Source: Agrobacterium tumefaciens (lineage in GTDB: Bacteria > Pseudomonadota > Alphaproteobacteria > Rhizobiales > Rhizobiaceae). From it: DNA of 64,000 nt. The notes beneath the pieces were generated by a model, which was not told the origin of the DNA, did no database searches, and saw nothing but the letters and a program-made list of their open reading frames with translations. The stretch lies in NCBI RefSeq assembly GCF_017726655.1, contig NZ_CP072309.1:1608501-1672500 (forward strand). The letters run 5' to 3'. The translations under genes and the position numbers were made by a program. Shown here one piece after another: positions 1-8,255 of this stretch. Every line of letters starts with the position of its first letter. The first letter of the stretch is position 1.

Positions 1-208
1 AGTGGCGACGGGCGCTATATCGCTCAATCGATTTTGGAATGCAACAGGGAAATGACAAAAACGCGAAAATTTCTCTCGTGAATGCGACAAGCGGCGGAAA
101 TGATTGATATTTTTTCATTTTGGCCAATATTCCTGCGTTGCCAATGGTGTGTTGCCGCCTTAATCAGAAAGGAGTGACAACATCATCGGCAGGGGCATGC
201 GATAAACT
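1..208. other. Window edge, no gene assigned
   Basis: No complete coding region is visible here. On the plus strand one frame is open from the window edge to a TGA at 79-81, so the last codons of an upstream gene could lie here, but too little remains to identify it. The rest is the leader of the prolyl-tRNA editing gene; an AGGGG at 191-195 lies about 13 bases before its ATG. Confidence 0.4.
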
Positions 209-718
209 ATGGCGGAAAATTCTCAGAAAACTGCGAAGGAGCTGTTCGAGTTTCTGGACGGGCTCGGCATTTCCCACACCACCAGGCAGCATGAGCCGGT
301 GTTTACTGTCGCGGAATCCCAGTCGTTGCGCGATCTCATTCCCGGCGGCCACACGAAGAACCTCTTCGTAAAAGACAAAAAGGATCAGTATTTCGTGCTG
401 ACCGTGGAGGAAAATGCGGCTGTCGATCTCAAAAGCGTTCACAAGGTCATTGGTGCGGCAAGCCGGGTTTCCTTCGGTCGGCCGGAAAAAATGCTTGAAT
501 ATCTGGGGGTCGTGCCGGGATCGGTAACGGTTTTCGGCGCGATAAACGACAAGGGCGGGCAGGTAACTTTCGTGCTCGACAGCGATCTACTGAAAAACGA
601 GTTGGTCAACGGCCATCCCCTTTCCAATGACCAGACCACAACAATCGCGTCAAAGGATCTCATTCGCTTTCTTGAGGCCACCGGGCACACGCCGCTTGTC
701 TTGAAAGTCAGCGAGTGA
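209..718 (+). CDS. Prolyl-tRNA editing (YbaK/ProX-type) domain protein
   Basis: A 169-residue protein made of a single YbaK/aminoacyl-tRNA editing domain. The pattern of the free-standing ProX-type deacylases is visible: HTTRQHEPVFT near the N-terminus, a GGHTKNLFVKDKK segment around residues 46-58, and a late GHPLSNDQTT segment. Known members hydrolyse alanine (or cysteine) wrongly attached to tRNA-Pro in the cytoplasm. It is followed by the thioredoxin/TPR gene 53 bases downstream and may be cotranscribed with it. The start at 209 gives the usual family length, though the AGGGG ribosome-binding site is rather distant. The family is clear; which mischarged amino acid it edits is not. Confidence 0.88.
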   Translation: MAENSQKTAKELFEFLDGLGISHTTRQHEPVFTVAESQSLRDLIPGGHTKNLFVKDKKDQYFVLTVEENAAVDLKSVHKVIGAASRVSFGRPEKMLEYLGVVPGSVTVFGAINDKGGQVTFVLDSDLLKNELVNGHPLSNDQTTTIASKDLIRFLEATGHTPLVLKVSE

Positions 719-771
719 GATACGATCTTTGCTTCAAGCAAGACAGATGACAGAGTTTTCGGGAGGCCGGC

Positions 772-1740
772 ATGAGCGGCGACAATAATCCTTACGGCGG
801 TTCTTATGGCGGGCAGATGACCGCGAGTGTCCATCAAAATGGCGAACTGAACGGCGCTTCCTCCGGCCACATTAAGGATACCACGACGGCTGGGTTTTCC
901 AAGGACGTCATGGAAGAATCGCGCCGCCAGCCGGTTCTGGTGGATTTCTGGGCGCCCTGGTGTGGACCTTGCAAGCAACTGACGCCGACCCTCGAAAAGG
1001 TGGTCAATGAGGCTAACGGTCGTGTGAAGCTTGTGAAGCTGAACATTGACGATCATCCGTCCATTCCCGGCCAGCTCGGTATTCAATCCATTCCCGCGAT
1101 CGTTGCTTTTGTCGATGGTCGGCCGGTAGATGGCTTCATGGGTGCCGTACCGGAAAGCCAGATCAAGCAGTTTATCGACAAGCTCGCCGGTCCGGATGCG
1201 GGTGATCCGAAGGCTGAAATCGAGGCGGCTCTGACCGAGGCGAAGCAGCTCCTCGCCGATGGTGATTTCAATGGCGCCGCACAGATATTCGGTGCAGTCA
1301 TGCAGGCCGACCCGGAAAACCCCGCAGCGATTGCCGGTATCGCCGAATGCATGATCGCCGCCGGGCAATATGAGCGGGCGAGCGAGCTGCTTTCCTCTCT
1401 TCCCGCCGAACTCAATGATGATGCCGCCATTCAGCTCGTTTCTAAAAAGATAGCGCAATATGAGGAGGCTCGTAAAATTGGCGATCCGGTCGCGCTCGAA
1501 CGTGATCTCGCGCAAAATCCCGATGATCACGAGGCGCGCGTGAAACTTGCCAAGGTCCTGAACGCACAGGGACGGCGTGATGAGGCGGCCGACCATCTGC
1601 TTTACGTCATGCGCAAGGACCGCACCTTCGACGATGACGGCGTGCGCCGCCAGCTCCTGGAGTTTTTCGAGGCCTGGGGCTTCAAGGATCCCGCAACGGT
1701 TGCGGGCCGCAGGAAGCTTTCGGCGATACTGTTTTCGTAA
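772..1740 (+). CDS. cnoX: CnoX-type thioredoxin/TPR co-chaperone
   Basis: A 322-residue protein with an N-terminal thioredoxin domain (about 38-140) and a C-terminal TPR-like region (about 147-320). This is the architecture of CnoX/YbbN, which protects unfolded clients from oxidation and passes them to GroEL. The active site reads WCGPC at 63-67, so both redox cysteines (64 and 67) are present. The E. coli protein lacks a functional CxxC, whereas the Caulobacter protein keeps it. There is no signal peptide, so it is cytoplasmic. GGGAGG lies just before the ATG. The first 35 residues are Gly/Asn-rich and probably disordered. A stable hairpin follows the stop codon. Confidence 0.88.
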   Translation: MSGDNNPYGGSYGGQMTASVHQNGELNGASSGHIKDTTTAGFSKDVMEESRRQPVLVDFWAPWCGPCKQLTPTLEKVVNEANGRVKLVKLNIDDHPSIPGQLGIQSIPAIVAFVDGRPVDGFMGAVPESQIKQFIDKLAGPDAGDPKAEIEAALTEAKQLLADGDFNGAAQIFGAVMQADPENPAAIAGIAECMIAAGQYERASELLSSLPAELNDDAAIQLVSKKIAQYEEARKIGDPVALERDLAQNPDDHEARVKLAKVLNAQGRRDEAADHLLYVMRKDRTFDDDGVRRQLLEFFEAWGFKDPATVAGRRKLSAILFS

Positions 1741-1750
1741 AAGGGACGTA

Positions 1751-1783
1751 GCCCGGACGAGGCGGCCCTGCCGCAGTCCGGGC
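1751..1783 (+). terminator. Intercistronic hairpin after cnoX
   Basis: GCCCGGAC (1751-1758) pairs with GTCCGGGC (1776-1783), and an inner GCGG/CCGC pair tightens the loop. There is no clear T run after it, so it may be a partial terminator or an mRNA-stabilising hairpin between cnoX and the LON-domain gene rather than a strong terminator. Confidence 0.45.
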
Positions 1784-1808
1784 AGCAGTGAACAGGGGGC
1801 TTGATCCC

Positions 1809-2480
1809 ATGCATGTCGGAAATGCGAGATATGTGAAGAACGATGACTTGCCGGAGACCGTGCCGGTCTTTCCGCTGCCCGGCGCACTGCTGCTGCCGGA
1901 GGGCCATCTTCCGCTCAATATTTTTGAGCCGCGCTATCTTGCCATGATCGACACGGCCCTTGCGACCCACCGCCTCATAGGCATGGTGCAGCCGGCGCTG
2001 CACGTTATCGAGTCGGGACTTGAGGGTGGGCCGCTGAGCGCGGTCGGTTGCCTCGGTCGCATCACGTCATTTTCTGAAACAGGTGATGGCCGTTATATCA
2101 TCTCGCTGACGGGTGTATGCCGCTTCCGTCTTTTGGAAGAAGTGGCATCGGCTGAGCCCTATCGCAGCTTCCGGCAGGCGCCTTTCATCGCCGATCTTTC
2201 GGGTGAATATGACGAGGAGGCTGTCGACCGGGAGAACCTGCTGCGGGTTTTCCGCGCGTTCCTCGATGCCAATCAACTGGAGGCAGACTGGGAGAGCGTT
2301 GAGCGGGCGGGAAACCGCGTCCTCGTCAATTCGCTTTCCATGATGTCTCCGTTCGGACCGGCCGAAAAACAGGCCCTTCTGGAAGCGCCCGATCTCAAGA
2401 CACGCGCCGAAACGCTGATTGCCATCACCGAGATTGTCCTGGCTCAGGGCTCCGGCGAGGGCGGAACGGTGCTGCAATAG
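1809..2480 (+). CDS. LON peptidase substrate-binding domain protein
   Basis: A 223-residue protein consisting of the N-terminal substrate-binding domain of Lon protease without the ATPase or peptidase. The typical opening is visible: [26 protein letters not shown] (split here, residues about 17-42), followed by a GCLGRI motif near 80. Its function in bacteria is not established; substrate recognition or adaptor activity is inferred from the domain. I prefer the ATG at 1809 because AGGGGG sits about ten bases upstream; an in-frame GTG at 1788 would add seven residues. It lies between cnoX and a Trm112-like gene, an arrangement consistent with a protein quality-control cluster. Confidence 0.88.
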   Translation: MHVGNARYVKNDDLPETVPVFPLPGALLLPEGHLPLNIFEPRYLAMIDTALATHRLIGMVQPALHVIESGLEGGPLSAVGCLGRITSFSETGDGRYIISLTGVCRFRLLEEVASAEPYRSFRQAPFIADLSGEYDEEAVDRENLLRVFRAFLDANQLEADWESVERAGNRVLVNSLSMMSPFGPAEKQALLEAPDLKTRAETLIAITEIVLAQGSGEGGTVLQ

Positions 2481-2491
2481 GATCGGGTGCC

Positions 2492-2680
2492 ATGGACGAC
2501 CGGTTAAGCAATGTCGATCCGAAGCTTTTGGAACTTCTGGTGTGCCCTTTGACCAAGGGCCGTCTTTCCTATGATCGCGCTCGAAACGAACTCATCTCCG
2601 AAAGCGCAAGGCTTGCTTATCCGATCCGTGACGGGGTGCCGATCATGCTGATCTCGGAAGCGCGCAAAATCGAGGACTAG
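2492..2680 (+). CDS. Trm112-like (UPF0434/YcaR) small protein
   Basis: A 62-residue protein with the Trm112/YcaR signature: [15 protein letters not shown] near residues 9-23, and [13 protein letters not shown] near the C-terminus. Eukaryotic and archaeal Trm112 activates tRNA and rRNA methyltransferases through a zinc-binding domain. This short bacterial form keeps only one of the usual cysteines (VCP), so zinc binding is doubtful. It starts 11 bases after the LON-domain gene and is probably cotranscribed with it. The family call is secure; the partner enzyme is unknown. Confidence 0.85.
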   Translation: MDDRLSNVDPKLLELLVCPLTKGRLSYDRARNELISESARLAYPIRDGVPIMLISEARKIED

Positions 2681-2798
2681 GGGCGCAAAGGTATGCGTCC
2701 GTGCGTATCGCCTGTCGCTAATTGACGAAGATGCGTTGACAACCATGCGTGGATTTGACCAGAGTTCCGCCCGACATATCTGATGCGGGAGGATATTG

Positions 2799-5700
2799 AT
2801 GTCGTTGCGCGCGCTCGTCCGGATTTCGTTGGTTGCGGTCTCGACTGCCCTCATTTTTTCGTCAGTCACGGCAGCAGAACCTTCGCGGAAGGTGGTTACG
2901 ACTCAGAATGGCGATTATTTCGGCTTCGATCTGCGGACCGAGCAGAACGTCTCCTTGGAGCAGTGCGGTGAGATTTGCGTGGGCGACGCGTCCTGCAAGG
3001 CCTTTACCTACAATCCAAAGGTGAAATGGTGCTTCCTTAAATCGGATTTCAATCAGCTGAACGCCTTCCCGGGCGCTGTCGCCGGCAAGATTGTCGAAGT
3101 GGCAACAGAGCCAGATATCGGCGCGCCGCAGCGCCTGTCATTCGTCACTGACAGCCTGCAGCAGGAAGCGCGCCGGCTAAAAGCGGGTCTTGCTGTGGAT
3201 GAGGCTGAGGCGCAGCAGGGCGTGGAAACACTTGTCGAAACAGCACGGCAACAGGCTGCCGCTGGCAATATTCCGGATGCCGTCACCACCTATAAGCAGG
3301 CGCTCGCCATCACACCCGATGACGGCGCACTTTGGGCGGAGCTTTCCGAAAAGGCCGCGCAAGTCACCGACAATTATTCCATTGCCGGACAGGCCGCTTC
3401 CGCCGCCATCAATGCCTATCAACTGAGCCGCACGGTGGCGGCCCGCACTGAGGCCTTGAATCGGCTGGCGAAAGCTTTTGAAAGAACCCAGAATTATCGC
3501 GCGGCGCTCAATGCCTATAAGGAGAGCCTTGCGCTCACGGATAATGCGCAGATAAAGGCGGCCTATGCCGACCTGCGCACGCGTCAGGGTTTCCGCGTCA
3601 TCAACAACACGGTGGATACGGATAGCGTAAGCCCGCGGGCCTGCGTCCAGTTTTCCGAACCGCTGGTTAAGAACGGTGTCGATTATTCCTCCTTCATCAC
3701 GCTGGACGGCGCCGCTCCCAAGGCCATCGAAGCGAAGGGCAGTGAGATCTGCGTCGAAGGCCTCACCCACGGCCAACGCTACAAGATCGCGTTGCGCGCC
3801 GGCCTGCCGTCCTCGGTGGAAGAGCCGCTGGAAAAGCAGGTTGATCTTGATATCTATGTGCGTGACCGGAGCGCCACTGTGCGGTTCACCGGGGAAAACT
3901 TCGTGCTGCCGGGTACGGCGCGCCGTGGCATTCCGATCGTTTCCGTTAATGCCGACAAGGCAGACCTGAAGCTCTACCGCGTTGGCGACCGCAACATCAC
4001 CGCGCTTCTGACCAATTCTCAGTTTTTGACACAAATGGACGGTTACAACGCCGACCGTATTGAAAACGAGATTGGGGAACTCGTCTGGCAGGGATCAATC
4101 GATATCCAGCGCGACCTCAACAAGGATGTGGTGACGAGCTTCCCGGTGGATGAAGCCCTGCCGGAGCGCAAACCCGGCATCTATGTACTGACCGCCGTTC
4201 CGCCTGGCACGGCGCAGGAAACATGGGATTCCCGCGCCACGCAATGGTTCCTGGTGTCCGATACCGGCATCATCACCTATGCCGGAACCGACGGTTTGAA
4301 CGTGTTCGTGCGCGCCCTCGGCAGCGCCAAGCCGCTTGCCGACGTGGATTTGCAGTTGCTTGCCAAAAACAACGAGGTGTTGGGTACCGCGAAGACCGAT
4401 GCGGATGGCCGCGCCGTCTTTTCTGCCGGCCTGATGCGCGGCACGGCGGCGCAGGCGCCCGCTATCTTGACGGCGCGCAACGGCGATAAGGACTATGTGT
4501 TCCTCGATATGACCCGCGCCGGCTTCGATCTTTCGGATCGCGGCGTGACGGGACGTGCGGCACCCGGCGCGATCGACGTTTTCAGTTGGACGGAACGCGG
4601 TATCTACCGCGCCGGCGAGACCGTACATGCCGCAGCGCTTGCCCGTGATGTCGATGGCAAGGCAATCGAGGATCTGCCGCTCACCTTCATCTTCTCCCGC
4701 CCTGACGGGGTGGAGGACCGGCGCTTTGTCAGCGACGGAAAGGCGCTTGGCGGTCATTCGGTGGATCTGCCGTTACAGGCAAATGCCATGCGCGGCACCT
4801 GGACGCTGCGCATCCATACCGATCCGAAGACGGCTGCGATCAGCGAAAAGAGCTTCCTCGTTGACGATTTCGTGCCTGATCGCACCGAATTCGACCTTTC
4901 GAGCAAAGCAAAGCAGATCGATCCGGGCGCGGAAACGGCAATCGATGTCGATGGCCGCTATCTCTATGGCGCCCCGGCGGCCGGCCTGACGCTGGAAGGC
5001 GAGATCGCGATCAAGCCGACGCGCACGAGCGCCGATTTCGAAGGTTACTTCTTCGGTCTGGCCGATGAGGAGAGCGAAGAAGAAAACCGCACGACGCTTG
5101 CCGATCTGCCGGTGCTGGATGAAGAGGGCAAGGCGAGCTTCAATGTTGATCTGACCGATCTACCCTCCACCACGCAGCTTCTTTCCGCCAATATTACCGT
5201 GCGCATGCAGGAGGCGGGCGGACGTGCCGTGGAGCGCTCGCTGACGCTACCCATCAAGGCGGAAGCGCCTCTCATCGGTATCAAGCCGCAATTTTCCGGC
5301 GATCTCGCCCAGAATTCCGTCGGTCGTTTCCATATCATCGGCGTCAGCGCCGATGGTGAGAAACAGGCGATGAACGGTCTCACCTGGAAGCTCATCAAGG
5401 TCGAGCGGAATTATCAATGGTATCGTCAGGGCAATTCCTGGCGCTATGAGCCGGTGGAATACACCAAGCAGCAGGAAGCGGGTAAGCTTTCCGTCGATGC
5501 CAGTGGCGGCGAGATTTCCGTTCCCGTCACCTGGGGCCGTTACCGGCTGGAAGTGGAAGGCGCGGGTAACGGCGCACCCGTTTCGAGCGTCGAATTCGAT
5601 GCCGGTTTCTATGTGGAGGCAAGCTCGACGGAAACGCCGGATGCGCTGGAAATCGCTCTCGACAAACAGAGCTACAAGATCGGCGATACGGCGAAACTCA

Positions 5701-8255
5701 AGGTATCCTCACGTTTTGCCGGCGAGTTGATGATCACGTCCGGTTCCGAGAAGCTGATTTCCGTTCAGAACGCCGAGATTGGTGAGAATGGTGGCGAGAT
5801 CGACATTCCGGTCACCGAGGAATGGGGGGCGGGCGCTTATGTGACGGCGACGCTGTTCCGGCCCGGCGATGCGCAGGAAAGCCGTATGCCGATGCGCGCC
5901 ATCGGCATCAAGTGGCTTGCCGTCGATCCGGCCGAGCGCAAGCTTGCTGTCACGCTCGGCGCGCCGCAGAAGACGCTGCCGCGCCAGCCGCTTGAAATTC
6001 CGATCACCGTCGCCGGTGCTGGCGTCGGTGAGAAAGCCTATGCCATCGTTGCGGCCGTGGATGTGGGCATCCTGAACCTCACCCGCTATGAGCCGCCGAA
6101 GCCGGATGAGTGGTATTTCGGCCAGCGTCGGCTGGGGCTTGAAATCCGCGACCTCTATGGCCGCCTGATCGACGGCTCGCTCGGCGCCACCGGCCGGCTG
6201 CGCACCGGTGGTGACGGGGCGCAGGCAGCCCTTCAGGGCAGTCCGCCCACCGAAAAGCTGGTGGCCTTCTTTGCCGGCCCGGTCGAACTTGACGCTAGCG
6301 GCAAGGCGACTGTCAGTTTCGATATTCCGCAGTTCAACGGCACAGCGCGCATCATGGCTGTGGCCTGGACGAAGACGGGTGTTGGCCATGCGGTCTCCGA
6401 TACCATCATTCGCGATCCTGTCGTCGTGACCGCCAGCGCGCCGAAATTCCTCGCCCCCGGCGATGTCTCGCAATTGCGGCTCGATATCGCCAATACAGAT
6501 GGCGAGGCCGGTGATTACCGACTGGATGTGACGAGCAATACGGCCTTGACGGTTGATCAGGGCGAGATGTCGCAGACATTGGCGCTTCAAAAAGGCGGCA
6601 AGTCGTCGCTCACCGTTCCGCTGACGGGTGAACAGCCCGGCAACGGTGCGATCACCATCAAGGTTTCCAATGCATCAGGCGTTTCGCTGGAGCAGGTGCT
6701 GAATGTTCCGGTCCGCCCGGCCGTTCTGCCGGTGACGACGCGGCGCGAAATCAAGATCGCGCCGAACAGCAGCCTGACGATCAACGGTGATCTTCTGGCC
6801 GACAGCATGTTGCTCGGTTCCTCCGTCGCCATCAACGTCACGCGCTCGCCCGCCTTCGATATTCCGGCGCTGGTGATGATGCTGGATAAATATCCTTATG
6901 GCTGCGCCGAGCAGACGACGAGCCGCGCTTTGCCGCTGCTCTATGTCTCGGAACTGACGAAGGACAGCGGCATGGCCGAGGACCCCGACACCCGCAAGCG
7001 GGTGCAGGAAGCGATTTACCGCGTGCTGTCCTTCCAGTCGAGCTCCGGCAGTTTCGGCCTCTGGTCGCCAGGGTATGGCGATCTGTGGCTCGATGCCTAT
7101 ATCACCGACTTCCTGACAAGGGCGCGTGAGCAGAGTTACGACGTTCCCGAAGCGGCCATGGTGCAGGCGCTGAACAACCTGCAGAATGGTCTTTCCTATG
7201 ACAGCAATGTCAAGGATCGCGGCAACGAGATCGCCTATTCGCTTTATGTGCTGGCGCGCAACCGCAAGGCGGCGATCAACGATCTGCGTTATTACGCCGA
7301 TACGGCGCTTGCCGATTTCCCGACGCCGCTTGCCAAGGCGCAGGTTGCCGCTGCCCTTTCGCTTTATGGCGACCAGACCCGTTCGAAGAGTGTGTTCGGC
7401 GCTTCGCTCGATATGGCAAGCCGTACAACCAATGTCAGCTTCGCCCGCGCCGATTATGGTTCTGCCCTGCGTGATGGTGCGGCAACGCTAGCGCTTGCGG
7501 CTGAAAGCCGTCCTGTTCCGGCCGTCGTGCCGCAGCTTGCGGGTACCGTGGCCAAAGAGTGGGAAAAGAAGCCCTATACCAGCACCCAGGAACAGGCATG
7601 GATGCTGCTGGCCGCCCGCGCCGTCAAAGGCGAGGACAAGGATATCCGTCTGGATGTGAACGGCGATCTGCAGACCGGCGGTTTCGGCAAGCGGATGAGC
7701 GGCGATGAATTGCTGGCGGCACCCCTGAAGATCGCCAATGCCTCGGCCGACCCGGTCACGGCTGTTGTCACCACCGTGGCCCCCCCGGCGCAGCCGCTTG
7801 CCGCGGGAGGCGAGGGCTTCACCATCACCCGCACCTATTATTCCATGGATGGTGAAGAGGTGAACCCGAGCGAGGTCACGCAAAACGAGCGTTATGTGGT
7901 GGTCCTGAACGTGGTGCCGCAAAATAACTGGCAGTCGCGTATTCTGGTGACCGATCTTTTGCCTTCCGGTTTCGAAATCGACAATCCGAGCCTTGTCAAT
8001 TCGGCGGCGCTTTCGAATTTCGACTGGTTGCCGGAGACGGAAGCGGCACATACCGAATTCCGCTACGACCGTTTCGTCGCGGCCTTTGATCGATCGGCCG
8101 GCGACAGTTCGGAGATTGCTCTCGCTTATGTGGTTCGCGCCGTCACCCCCGGCACCTACGACCATCCGGCAGCCTCGGTTGAGGATATGTACCGGCCGCA
8201 ATTCGCCGCCCGCACGGCAACCGGCCGCATGGAGGTGCGCTCGGCAACCCCATGA
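2799..8255 (+). CDS. Bacterial alpha-2-macroglobulin with PAN and TPR regions
   Basis: A protein of about 1818 residues beginning with a signal peptide (hydrophobic stretch to VTAAEP near residue 28) with no lipobox cysteine, so it is predicted to be free in the periplasm. A cysteine-rich PAN/apple-like segment (about 38-85) and TPR-like helices (about 120-260) precede the macroglobulin domains. The thioester motif CAEQ is present with Cys near residue 1369, in the context YPYGCAEQTTSR. Bacterial alpha-2-macroglobulins trap attacking proteases by covalent thioester chemistry. The ATG at 2799 follows GGGAGGA; a TTG at 2796 is less likely. The stop overlaps the start of pbpC by four bases, the known A2M/PBP1C pairing linking protease defence with peptidoglycan repair. 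Confidence 0.9.
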   Translation: MSLRALVRISLVAVSTALIFSSVTAAEPSRKVVTTQNGDYFGFDLRTEQNVSLEQCGEICVGDASCKAFTYNPKVKWCFLKSDFNQLNAFPGAVAGKIVEVATEPDIGAPQRLSFVTDSLQQEARRLKAGLAVDEAEAQQGVETLVETARQQAAAGNIPDAVTTYKQALAITPDDGALWAELSEKAAQVTDNYSIAGQAASAAINAYQLSRTVAARTEALNRLAKAFERTQNYRAALNAYKESLALTDNAQIKAAYADLRTRQGFRVINNTVDTDSVSPRACVQFSEPLVKNGVDYSSFITLDGAAPKAIEAKGSEICVEGLTHGQRYKIALRAGLPSSVEEPLEKQVDLDIYVRDRSATVRFTGENFVLPGTARRGIPIVSVNADKADLKLYRVGDRNITALLTNSQFLTQMDGYNADRIENEIGELVWQGSIDIQRDLNKDVVTSFPVDEALPERKPGIYVLTAVPPGTAQETWDSRATQWFLVSDTGIITYAGTDGLNVFVRALGSAKPLADVDLQLLAKNNEVLGTAKTDADGRAVFSAGLMRGTAAQAPAILTARNGDKDYVFLDMTRAGFDLSDRGVTGRAAPGAIDVFSWTERGIYRAGETVHAAALARDVDGKAIEDLPLTFIFSRPDGVEDRRFVSDGKALGGHSVDLPLQANAMRGTWTLRIHTDPKTAAISEKSFLVDDFVPDRTEFDLSSKAKQIDPGAETAIDVDGRYLYGAPAAGLTLEGEIAIKPTRTSADFEGYFFGLADEESEEENRTTLADLPVLDEEGKASFNVDLTDLPSTTQLLSANITVRMQEAGGRAVERSLTLPIKAEAPLIGIKPQFSGDLAQNSVGRFHIIGVSADGEKQAMNGLTWKLIKVERNYQWYRQGNSWRYEPVEYTKQQEAGKLSVDASGGEISVPVTWGRYRLEVEGAGNGAPVSSVEFDAGFYVEASSTETPDALEIALDKQSYKIGDTAKLKVSSRFAGELMITSGSEKLISVQNAEIGENGGEIDIPVTEEWGAGAYVTATLFRPGDAQESRMPMRAIGIKWLAVDPAERKLAVTLGAPQKTLPRQPLEIPITVAGAGVGEKAYAIVAAVDVGILNLTRYEPPKPDEWYFGQRRLGLEIRDLYGRLIDGSLGATGRLRTGGDGAQAALQGSPPTEKLVAFFAGPVELDASGKATVSFDIPQFNGTARIMAVAWTKTGVGHAVSDTIIRDPVVVTASAPKFLAPGDVSQLRLDIANTDGEAGDYRLDVTSNTALTVDQGEMSQTLALQKGGKSSLTVPLTGEQPGNGAITIKVSNASGVSLEQVLNVPVRPAVLPVTTRREIKIAPNSSLTINGDLLADSMLLGSSVAINVTRSPAFDIPALVMMLDKYPYGCAEQTTSRALPLLYVSELTKDSGMAEDPDTRKRVQEAIYRVLSFQSSSGSFGLWSPGYGDLWLDAYITDFLTRAREQSYDVPEAAMVQALNNLQNGLSYDSNVKDRGNEIAYSLYVLARNRKAAINDLRYYADTALADFPTPLAKAQVAAALSLYGDQTRSKSVFGASLDMASRTTNVSFARADYGSALRDGAATLALAAESRPVPAVVPQLAGTVAKEWEKKPYTSTQEQAWMLLAARAVKGEDKDIRLDVNGDLQTGGFGKRMSGDELLAAPLKIANASADPVTAVVTTVAPPAQPLAAGGEGFTITRTYYSMDGEEVNPSEVTQNERYVVVLNVVPQNNWQSRILVTDLLPSGFEIDNPSLVNSAALSNFDWLPETEAAHTEFRYDRFVAAFDRSAGDSSEIALAYVVRAVTPGTYDHPAASVEDMYRPQFAARTATGRMEVRSATP

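Noticed and set aside
439..1887. Long minus-strand open frame (482 codons) opposite the cnoX gene
   Set aside because: The plus strand carries genes with clear domains and ribosome-binding sites; the minus frame has low-complexity composition and no recognisable domain.
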